From positions 1-6,516 of the forward strand of contig JAGLQE010000457.1 of the NCBI GenBank assembly GCA_023137005.1: a DNA stretch of 6,516 bases, read 5' to 3'. The notes under the pieces are model-generated. The model did not search any database, was not told the DNA's origin, and was given only the letters and a program-made list of their open reading frames with translations. The DNA is from Thermoplasmata archaeon (GTDB lineage Archaea; Thermoplasmatota; Thermoplasmata; SG8-5; JAGLSY01). Shown here piece by piece: positions 1-5,228 of the stretch (positions are counted from its first letter, which is position 1; each line of letters starts with the position of its first letter). The position numbers were made by a program, and so were the translations under genes.

Positions 1-110
1 AATGATATATTCATCTATAGGATGATATTACCTAACTAATGATATATTCATCTATAGGATGACAATATCCAACTAATGATATATTCATCTTATTGAGGAT
101 GAAGATTATT
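1..110. repeat. 37-bp tandem repeat with internal dyad, nearly three copies
   Basis: Units begin at 1, 38 and 75, an exact 37-base period. Copies 1 and 2 share their first 25 bases; the remaining 12 differ but end in the same AACT. Copy 3 matches the first 16 bases and then diverges. Each copy contains the inverted pair TCATC/GATGA (11-15 with 21-25, 48-52 with 58-62, 85-89 with 98-102). In copy 3 the loop grows from 5 to 8 bases while the arms are kept, which hints that the dyad matters. The array starts at base 1, so it probably extends leftward. It lies downstream of the recombinase gene. It could be a protein-binding array, part of an element end or attachment region, or a plain satellite; the sequence does not decide. 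Confidence 0.85.
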
Positions 111-233
111 TAATTCATATTAAACTCTGTGTTTTGACATTAGGATGTGGTGTAAAGGCCAACCCTTAATAAATAATCATGGACGGTTATCTTATGCAAT
201 TAATTAACCTATGTACTTAATTACGCAGTTACA
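111..233. other. AT-rich spacer downstream of recombinase, no gene seen
   Basis: This is the spacer between the tandem repeats and the stop codon of the recombinase gene. The only open frames are about a dozen codons long. I see no tRNA-like cloverleaf and no strong hairpin with a T-run. A recombinase attachment site could lie here, but nothing in the sequence marks one. Confidence 0.5.
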
Positions 234-833
234 TCATACAGTGAGGGGGTGCTCGAAGTAATCTTCTTTTATGTCATCGCCCGTGATATCCAGGTAGACC
301 TGGGTGGTGGTGAGGGATGAATGGCCCAGCATTTTCTGAACTGTTCGTAGGTTCATTCCGGCCTTCAGGCAATGTACGGCAAAGGAATGGCGAAGCATGT
401 GGGGATGCACTGGCTGGACTATGCCCGCATCTCTTCCATAATCAGATACCAGTCTCTGTATCTGTCTGGTGGAGATCATGTCCCCCCTGTCCGATAGGAT
501 CAGATAGCCCGAGGTAGCATCTTCGATATAGCCCTCCATCATGTCCAGGGTTTGGTCATCCACAGGTATCATCCTGTCCTTTCCACCTTTTCCACTTCTG
601 ACCATCAGGGTTCCGTCTCCAAAATCTATCTCCTCGATCTTAAGGCTACATAGCTCGGACACTCTGAGGCCACATCTGTAAAGTACACGTAGAATAAGGC
701 GATCGCGTACTTTCTCCCTGGGTGGTATATTGAGAAGTTTGGAAACCTCACGTTCCTTCAGGTACTTTGGTAGTTTTTTCATGGACATCCCATCCAAACC
801 TATAATGGATTTGAGGTTAATAACATTTGTCAT
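234..833 (-). CDS. Tyrosine recombinase/integrase, catalytic domain only
   Basis: This is a site-specific DNA recombinase of the XerA/XerD/phage-integrase family, which cuts and rejoins DNA through a covalent 3'-phosphotyrosine. The full catalytic set is visible: R57 (GLRVSEL), K82 (GKGGKDR), H145 and R148 (HMLRH), H171 (LGHSS) and nucleophile Y180. At 199 aa it is much shorter than the roughly 280-300 aa of XerA/XerD. The family's N-terminal core-binding domain is missing: the protein opens almost directly at KKLPKYLKEREVSKLL (residues 19-34), the usual entry to the catalytic domain. An in-frame TAA two codons before the ATG rules out a longer start in this frame. M16 (ATG at 788-786) is an alternative start, preceded by a G-rich GGATGGG. 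It may serve a mobile element or act as a stand-alone recombinase; the neighbouring repeats could be its targets. The fold is secure; the role is not. Confidence 0.93.
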   Translation of the reverse strand: MTNVINLKSIIGLDGMSMKKLPKYLKEREVSKLLNIPPREKVRDRLILRVLYRCGLRVSELCSLKIEEIDFGDGTLMVRSGKGGKDRMIPVDDQTLDMMEGYIEDATSGYLILSDRGDMISTRQIQRLVSDYGRDAGIVQPVHPHMLRHSFAVHCLKAGMNLRTVQKMLGHSSLTTTQVYLDITGDDIKEDYFEHPLTV

Positions 834-847
834 GGTTTATATTAGGG

Positions 848-931
848 AATGCGACATAATTTTGGGGCATGAAATTTCCTAATAGATAATGCGACATTAA
901 TCATTCTCATATTTAAAAACCATGTCGCATT
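848..931. repeat. Three AATGCGACAT sites upstream of the recombinase
   Basis: The 10-mer AATGCGACAT occurs at 848-857 and at 888-897, exactly 40 bases apart, and again inverted at 922-931 (ATGTCGCATT). The second and third copies form a dyad whose arms extend to 13 bases with one mismatch (GATAATGCGACAT and GAAAATGCGACAT). A weaker half-copy, ACGACAT, lies at 943-949. The dyad spacer holds the probable TATA box of the recombinase gene. This arrangement suits an autoregulatory operator or recombinase-binding arms. The repeats are seen directly; the function is inferred. Confidence 0.8.
909..919 (-). promoter_or_regulatory. Probable TATA box of the recombinase gene
   Basis: The minus strand reads TTTTTAAATAT, a good archaeal TATA element. 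A transcript starting about 26 bases downstream (near 888) would have a leader of about 55 nt before the ATG at 833. The box sits between the inverted copies of AATGCGACAT, so a protein bound there could block the basal transcription factors. The AT-rich background lowers certainty. Confidence 0.45.
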
Positions 932-1091
932 TTCTACATTTTACGACATTTGAGTTATTTACTATATAATAATATCTAAAATGTCTTTTTTAAAATTATA
1001 TTGGAAATAATGCAGGATTATTCTATTATCTTCGCAATCCTTCTCCCTATTTTTTGACCCGAGATCTCGATGAAAATAAGAGTATGGCTGT
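932..1091. other. AT-rich intergenic region, no gene seen
   Basis: Only very short frames are present, the best being a 15-codon frame beginning at the ATG near 1011. Several TATA-like stretches occur, for example around 962-972 and 988-1003. They might drive plus-strand transcription toward the structured island at 1092-1216, but in such AT-rich DNA they are weak evidence. Confidence 0.5.
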
Positions 1092-1240
1092 ATTGAAAAT
1101 ATCCCTCAAAAAATAAAACCTCATAGAACCTTATAATTCAGCTGTAGAGTGTACACTCTGCCATTGAAAAACACCCTCCTGTGAGGTTTTAGGCACGAAA
1201 ACACCTGTTTTTCAATAATAATTCTCTTTTTTTGTGTTTT
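1092..1240. other. Self-complementary GC-richer island, possible structured RNA or regulatory element
   Basis: Within very AT-rich DNA, 1141-1200 is about 47% G+C and rich in complementary segments. These are a perfect 14-bp palindrome AGAGTGTACACTCT at 1146-1159; ATTGAAAAACA at 1163-1173 with TGTTTTTCAAT at 1206-1216; AAAACCTCA at 1115-1123 with TGAGGTTTT at 1182-1190; and the small hairpin CCTC/GAGG at 1175-1186. A related direct repeat ATTGAAAA-N3-CCCTC occurs at 1092-1107 and 1163-1178. The two longer helices interleave, so they would form a pseudoknot or alternative folds. A T-rich run follows at about 1226-1240 on the plus strand, and another ends the island on the minus strand (1107-1119), so either strand could be terminated. 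It matches no RNA family I recognise. Confidence 0.4.
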
Positions 1241-1431
1241 ATTAATGCACATTATTTATTTTTGTCACATAACAATTGATGGCCATTAATTATTAAGCAT
1301 CTACATTAATTTATCGCTTTTATTTTTATTTTATATATGGTATAATAATAAATTAATCAAACACATTGTTTATTATATTGTGTTAAATAATTGCATTAAA
1401 TAATAAATGTCAATACTTAATTCAATGATTT
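1241..1431. promoter_or_regulatory. Very AT-rich upstream region and promoter of the zinc-ribbon gene
   Basis: No gene is visible. Two TATA candidates face the gene starting at 1432: TTTATATATGG at 1330-1340 (start near 1361, leader about 70 nt) and TTAAATAAT at 1396-1404, about 30 bases before the ATG, which would suit a nearly leaderless transcript. No Shine-Dalgarno is present before the ATG. The choice between them is uncertain because almost the whole stretch is A/T. Confidence 0.35.
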
Positions 1432-2526
1432 ATGGTAAATTTTGGTAAAATATTGAAAGATAAGGGTAATGACAATGTTTATCTAATAACTTCACCATCC
1501 ACTGCCGACATGAACGATGAAGAGCAGTTGGGAGAGCAGGACGCGGTGATCATTGTGAGGCAACAGCCTGTGGAACCTCCTGAGAAGTCGGAAGAGCCAG
1601 AGGGGGTGTCTCCCAAAGAAGAGGAGATAAAATGCCCGATCTGTGGAAATCTTAACCCACCAGGCACGGATAAGTGCAAGATCTGCTGGACCAACCTTTC
1701 TGTGGATGCCGAGACCAGTGAGCTGACGGTATCTTCACCAAAGGAACAGGGTGAGATTTTCCATATGATAGACCTGGAAGACCCAATGACGCGCAAGCGC
1801 CTGGAAGAGCTGACCATGATACCTGGCGTGTCAAAAAGGAAGGCACTTTACCTCTATAGATCCGGGATAACCAGCCTGGAGGAGTTCGTGGAGAAGGCCT
1901 TTCACGGTGACCGTCGAGGTGAGAACTTCTCGAGAATGGTGGCCAATAAGATCATAGTTGGCTCTATGGCGGGCGGAGGGAAGGAAGAAGCCAAGATAAT
2001 TTGCACTCATTGTGATTCTAAGACCGATGCTGGTTTGGATAATTGTCAGGTTTGTGGGAAATCACTGGAAACAATTGATATGGAGGAAGTCAGCGAGACT
2101 CTTGGGATCGTTGCCAATTCCTATCTTGAGGAACTTAGCGAAAATGAGGATTTTGCGGCTCTGCCCGAGGATATGAGGATACAGATGGCGGCGGCTCTGG
2201 AATCTGATTCCGAGACCACGGAAGACATACACGCTGCTGTCGAATCTCTGGGTGATGAATTTGAGGAATTGGATATTATTTCGGAGGATGAAACACAGGA
2301 TCCAATATCGGCCGATGGCTCTGATGAGGGTGAAGAAACTGAGCAAAAACCTGCTGAAAAGAAGAAATTAAGCCCGGATAAAAAGCGTGCGGTACTGGTC
2401 AAAAAGATCAAGGATTGGTATGATGCAGGCTATGATGTTTCAGGCCTTTATGAGCTAGTTGATGGTGATCTTGAGTCTTTCAAGACTGCTGCAAAGGTCA
2501 TGATCAAGAAGGGCAAAAATAAGTAA
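1432..2526 (+). CDS. Hypothetical protein with two zinc ribbons and a helix-hairpin-helix motif
   Basis: This is a 364-aa, probably cytoplasmic protein with no signal peptide or membrane segment. After an acidic, proline-containing N-terminus comes a zinc ribbon (C68, C71, C82, C85). A helix-hairpin-helix-like segment follows (about 124-156, LEELTMIPGVSKRKALYLY and on), then a second zinc ribbon (C191, C194, C205, C208). Residues 213-310 are strongly acidic and probably helical then disordered. The C-terminus (about 311-364) is lysine-rich and contains KKIKDWYDAGYDVSGLYELV, resembling a short helical 'W..GYDV..L' module that I associate with proteins of several euryarchaeal and Thermoplasmata groups. 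Helix-hairpin-helix and zinc ribbons suggest nucleic-acid or protein binding, but no catalytic motif is visible and I do not recognise a named family. M27 (ATG at 1510) is an alternative start. It stands alone and converges on larC. Confidence 0.85.
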   Translation: MVNFGKILKDKGNDNVYLITSPSTADMNDEEQLGEQDAVIIVRQQPVEPPEKSEEPEGVSPKEEEIKCPICGNLNPPGTDKCKICWTNLSVDAETSELTVSSPKEQGEIFHMIDLEDPMTRKRLEELTMIPGVSKRKALYLYRSGITSLEEFVEKAFHGDRRGENFSRMVANKIIVGSMAGGGKEEAKIICTHCDSKTDAGLDNCQVCGKSLETIDMEEVSETLGIVANSYLEELSENEDFAALPEDMRIQMAAALESDSETTEDIHAAVESLGDEFEELDIISEDETQDPISADGSDEGEETEQKPAEKKKLSPDKKRAVLVKKIKDWYDAGYDVSGLYELVDGDLESFKTAAKVMIKKGKNK

Positions 2527-2747
2527 CTGGCAGACATCTCTTCATTTGATTATCTATCTTTATATATTTATTATATTATATAATTTAATTTATACGTATA
2601 AATATATTAATATCATATTATGTATTAATTAAATTAATTTATTAATAATAAAATTAATATTATATATTTTAAATAATAATTACATATTTATATTATTTAT
2701 TGTATGTTTTAGTATAAATATAAATATATTTATATTGTTATCCAAAT
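2527..2747. other. Extreme A/T stretch between convergent genes
   Basis: Bases 2561-2740 contain only about nine G or C in 180 (about 5%), far below the flanking genes. Perfect palindromes occur: ATTTATACGTATAAAT at 2588-2603 and a 20-bp one at 2717-2736. Transcripts from both sides end into this stretch, so it probably holds terminators. The plus-strand gene is followed by a pyrimidine-rich run (about 2536-2560); no classical hairpin with a T-run is evident. No open frame of note exists. The low complexity means palindromes are partly expected by chance. Confidence 0.7.
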
Positions 2748-3503
2748 TTAATAGTCATCTAGGTCATCGATCTTATGGACCTTGAGGTACCCCTTGATGC
2801 CTGCGAATTCCTTTGTGCCGGCCCCCACTCCTAAAGTTGATGGGGAATGTGTGACCTCACTTTCCTGCATTTGAACTTGTAACAGGGAACTCAAAATAGC
2901 AGCACCTGTGGGTGTGGTCATTTCTCCATCATGGGGTCCGAACTCGAAATCCATGGTCTTCAGGATCTCTGCCGTGGCTGGTGCTGGGACATCCACTATC
3001 CCGTGAGCTATCTTCACCTTCCCTCTACCCACGGATATGGGGGTGCCGTATATTCGATGCTCATGTAATTTCAGCTTCTCGTAAAAATAAGCCATACCAA
3101 GGATATCGACCAAGGTGTCAGGACTTCCGGTCTCGTGCAGATGTATCTCATCCATCGTGGACTCGTGAACCTCGCACTCGGCTATCAGGATCGCATTCAG
3201 GGTCTTCAATGCCCAATCCTTTCCCCGCTTGAGTCCGATAGCATCAGCCCCTTTGTTCATGAACTTCTGCATCTTCCGGCCAGAAACATGTGAATAATCA
3301 TGGTGTTGGATATTAAGCCCGGTAGCGCCTTTCTCTATTCCCGGAATATCATGGTGAACCAACTCCACGGTGGTTGGTCCCATTTCATTGCCTGCCTTTT
3401 CCAGGATCCTTCTGACCTTCTCACGATCCAGAATATCAAGATCTATGAAAGCTCCAAGTAGCATGTCACCGGCTGCTCCCATGCTCGAGTCAATGTAATA
3501 CAT
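2748..3503 (-). CDS. larC: LarC, N-terminal domain only (nickel insertion for NPN cofactor)
   Basis: LarC inserts nickel into the thiolated pyridinium mononucleotide to complete the nickel-pincer nucleotide cofactor, in a CTP-dependent reaction. The family signature (LarC/DUF111) is clear. Counted from an ATG at 3515, the motifs are YIDSSMGAAGDMLLGAFIDL (7-26), a histidine-containing stretch (71-76), HLHETGSPDTLVDILG (125-140), VDVPAPATAEIL (174-185), GEMTTPTGAAIL (197-208) and GVGAGTKEF (229-237). The protein ends right after this domain. The CTP-binding LarC2 domain of full-length proteins (about 400 aa) is absent, and the DNA beyond the stop is nearly pure A/T, so no frameshifted remnant follows. 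I prefer the start at 3503 (MYYIDSS, 251 aa). It matches usual family N-termini and lies about 26 bases from the shared TATA element, giving a leaderless transcript. It is divergent from larE. Confidence 0.9.
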   Translation of the reverse strand: MYYIDSSMGAAGDMLLGAFIDLDILDREKVRRILEKAGNEMGPTTVELVHHDIPGIEKGATGLNIQHHDYSHVSGRKMQKFMNKGADAIGLKRGKDWALKTLNAILIAECEVHESTMDEIHLHETGSPDTLVDILGMAYFYEKLKLHEHRIYGTPISVGRGKVKIAHGIVDVPAPATAEILKTMDFEFGPHDGEMTTPTGAAILSSLLQVQMQESEVTHSPSTLGVGAGTKEFAGIKGYLKVHKIDDLDDY

Positions 3504-3525
3504 CAGCCCTTGCATAGCGATGGAG

Positions 3526-3534
3526 TATAAAATA
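3526..3534. promoter_or_regulatory. Shared TATA element for divergent larC and larE
   Basis: TATAAAATA on the plus strand reads TATTTTATA on the minus strand, a near-symmetric box centred at 3530. On the minus strand the usual 26-base spacing puts the transcript start at the ATG at 3503 of larC. On the plus strand it puts the start near 3556, with the next larE ATG at 3586. One box could therefore serve both genes and coordinate them. This is inferred from spacing. Confidence 0.5.
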
Positions 3535-3585
3535 TTATCAAGCTTGATGAAAATATTAATAGCTCTCCTGTTCTTTGCCCTGTCT

Positions 3586-4437
3586 ATGGTCGCAGGTCAA
3601 TGTAGTGATATATTTCCCGAGGCATTCGATGCCATCAATAAAGAGGATGCTCAACTCGCCTTGCGTTTCGAGAAACTATGTGATGTCATTCTGGGCCATG
3701 GGAATGCCATAGTGGCTTATTCCGGAGGAACGGATTCCGCTCTCCTTGCTTTTCTGGCATCAGAACTTCTTGACCGATGCCTTTGCATAACCTTTGATTC
3801 ATTTCTTATCTCCAATAGTGAAAGGGAGAGTGCCCTTGCCTTTGCCCGGAAAAATAAATTGGAGCACAGGATCGTGAATTTCGAAGCTCTGGACCATGAG
3901 CCTATCAGGGAGAATCATCCGGACAGGTGCTATCACTGTAAAACCCAGCTTCTGGAGGTTCTGCAGGATATCCTGAGAAATGAGAACTTGGATATTGTTC
4001 TTGAAGGCTCCAATACAGATGACCTTGGAGAGTACAGGCCCGGAAGGAAGGCGGTAGAAGAGCAAGGGGTTGAAAGCCCCTATCTGGAGGCCGGATTATG
4101 CAAGTCCGATATTCGTAAACTGTCAAAGCATCTGGGCCTCGAAACCTGGAACCATCCGGCGATGGCCTGTCTTGCAACACGATTCCCCTATAATTCACAA
4201 TTGACCATCGTGGGTCTTGCCAGGGTGGGGAAGGCGGAGTTCATTCTTCGTGATCTGGGGTATCGCAATGTCAGGGTCAGGGTGCATGATCATTTGGCGA
4301 GGATCGAGTTGGGGCAGGACGAGGAAATCGACATCATTAAGTTGCGGGAAATTATTCCGTATTTCAAAGCCCTCGGGTTCAGGCAAGTCACTCTGGACCT
4401 TGAAGGATACAGGACAGGGAACTTCGATGAGCAGTGA
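3586..4437 (+). CDS. larE: LarE, ATP-dependent sulfurtransferase for NPN cofactor
   Basis: LarE adenylates the carboxylates of pyridinium-3,5-biscarboxylate mononucleotide and replaces them with thiocarboxylates. From the ATG at 3586 (283 aa, usual family size), the PP-loop is SGGTDS (46-51), followed by RCYHCK (114-119), EGSNTDDLGEYRPG (140-153), HPAMACLATRFPY (190-202) and the C-terminal VRVRVHDHLARIEL (229-242). Cysteines 115, 118 and 195 make the CxxC...C pattern of LarE proteins reported to carry a [4Fe-4S] cluster, which would supply sulfur catalytically instead of sacrificing a protein cysteine. The frame is open back to an ATG at 3520 (305 aa), but that start lies upstream of the probable TATA box. 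A start at 3547 would add MKILIALLFFALS, which resembles a signal peptide and is odd for a cytoplasmic enzyme. larB overlaps its end. Confidence 0.92.
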   Translation: MVAGQCSDIFPEAFDAINKEDAQLALRFEKLCDVILGHGNAIVAYSGGTDSALLAFLASELLDRCLCITFDSFLISNSERESALAFARKNKLEHRIVNFEALDHEPIRENHPDRCYHCKTQLLEVLQDILRNENLDIVLEGSNTDDLGEYRPGRKAVEEQGVESPYLEAGLCKSDIRKLSKHLGLETWNHPAMACLATRFPYNSQLTIVGLARVGKAEFILRDLGYRNVRVRVHDHLARIELGQDEEIDIIKLREIIPYFKALGFRQVTLDLEGYRTGNFDEQ

Positions 4438-5107
4438 TAATAATAACCATAATCTTGACCCCCACAGAAGCCGGGTGACCAATATTCCAGAGGTGGTCCT
4501 GGCACGTTTCAAGGATGATCCTTCTCTGGTAGGTAGTGTTAGGGGCCTTTTACCCGGACGCCGTGTTCTCATCACAAAGGCCAGTGAGGAACAGCTAGAC
4601 CTTCTTCAGGATGAGTTCGGAGATCAGGTCAAGAGGGTTGACAGGTCATCGGGAACCGCCATTATTTCGGATTCGGATGAAGAGCCCAAGATAATTGGCT
4701 CTGTCGCAATTCTCAGCGCAGGCTCTTCGGATTACTTTGTGGCCGAAGAAGCAAGCATATCTGCCGAGTACCTGGGATTGGAGGTTCATCGATTCTATGA
4801 TTGCGGGGTTGCGGGCTTCCATCGGGTGGATGAGGCCCTCAAGGTGATCAATGACAATAAGGTGGACGGGGTGATCGTCATCGCCGGAATGGAGGGAGCC
4901 CTTCCTTCTGTCATCGCCAGCAGGATCAAACAGCCCATGATAGCCGTCCCTACATCCGTTGGTTACGGAACCAGTTATGAGGGTGTTGGCGCGCTTTTGT
5001 CAATGCTCAATTCCTGTGCTCCCGGAATATCCGTGGTCAATATCGATAATGGGTTCGGAGCCGCGGTGTGCCTTTTTAAGATGATCAAGTGGATGGATGA
5101 GAAGTAG
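4427..5107 (+). CDS. larB: LarB, NaAD carboxylase/hydrolase for NPN cofactor
   Basis: LarB performs the first step of nickel-pincer cofactor synthesis. It carboxylates nicotinic acid adenine dinucleotide at C5 and hydrolyses the phosphoanhydride to yield pyridinium-3,5-biscarboxylate mononucleotide. The 226-aa protein has the short N-terminal motif DPHRSRVTNIPEVV (11-24). The PurE-like domain then follows: ILSAGSSDYFVAEEA (95-109), DCGVAGFHR (125-133), VIAGMEGALPSVIASRI (151-167), IAVPTSVGYG (172-181) and MLNSCAPGISVVNIDNGFGA (193-212). C197 in NSCAPG is probably the cysteine that attacks the pyridinium ring in characterised LarB. The ATG at 4427 was chosen because the residues encoded further upstream in this frame (from 4217) are a larE shadow without family similarity. 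Its first 11 bases overlap larE, implying co-transcription and translational coupling. Confidence 0.95.
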   Translation: MSSDNNNHNLDPHRSRVTNIPEVVLARFKDDPSLVGSVRGLLPGRRVLITKASEEQLDLLQDEFGDQVKRVDRSSGTAIISDSDEEPKIIGSVAILSAGSSDYFVAEEASISAEYLGLEVHRFYDCGVAGFHRVDEALKVINDNKVDGVIVIAGMEGALPSVIASRIKQPMIAVPTSVGYGTSYEGVGALLSMLNSCAPGISVVNIDNGFGAAVCLFKMIKWMDEK

Positions 5108-5197
5108 AGAACCTCTCATTGCCCTCGCCATCTCCCACTATTGAAGAAACAGCCCCCTTACTGGGATATCGAACAAACTCAATTTTCTGACAAAAAT
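5108..5197. other. Short spacer after larB, probable transcript end
   Basis: This spacer separates larB from the srp54 promoter. A weak 4-bp hairpin GAGA/TCTC (5107-5117) begins at the larB stop codon, and short T-runs (around 5182-5186) could help termination, but no strong terminator is evident. Confidence 0.3.
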
Positions 5198-5207
5198 CTT
5201 ATATCCC
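5198..5207 (+). promoter_or_regulatory. Probable TATA box of srp54
   Basis: CTTATATCCC, preceded by an A-rich stretch, is centred about 27 bases before the ATG at 5229. That is the usual distance from TATA box to transcript start, so srp54 is probably transcribed as a leaderless mRNA separately from larE-larB. No Shine-Dalgarno precedes the ATG, which agrees with this. Confidence 0.6.
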
Positions 5208-5228
5208 TTATCCTATTAGACTGCCCCA

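Noticed and set aside
1..110. CRISPR array
   Set aside because: If the shared 25 bases were the repeat, spacers would be only 12 bases and similar to each other; no cas genes are present.
120..233. tRNA gene as integration target
   Set aside because: No acceptor stem, T-loop or anticodon arm could be found in either strand of this spacer.
1011..1058. 15-codon hydrophobic micro-ORF
   Set aside because: Too short, no ribosome binding site and no supporting context; expected by chance.
1479..2411. Several antisense frames within the zinc-ribbon gene
   Set aside because: Low-complexity serine-rich or cysteine-poor translations, explained by the codon pattern of the acidic plus-strand protein.
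2600..2760. Frameshifted LarC2 domain downstream of larC
   Set aside because: The sequence beyond the stop is almost pure A/T in every frame and cannot encode the conserved LarC2 motifs.
4217..4426. Upstream extension of the larB frame starting at 4217
   Set aside because: These 70 residues lie inside larE in another frame, have tryptophan- and serine-rich shadow composition and no LarB similarity; the family N-terminus begins after the ATG at 4427.
3799..4575. Antisense frames opposite larE and larB
   Set aside because: They overlap well-supported conserved genes and show no family motifs or start signals.
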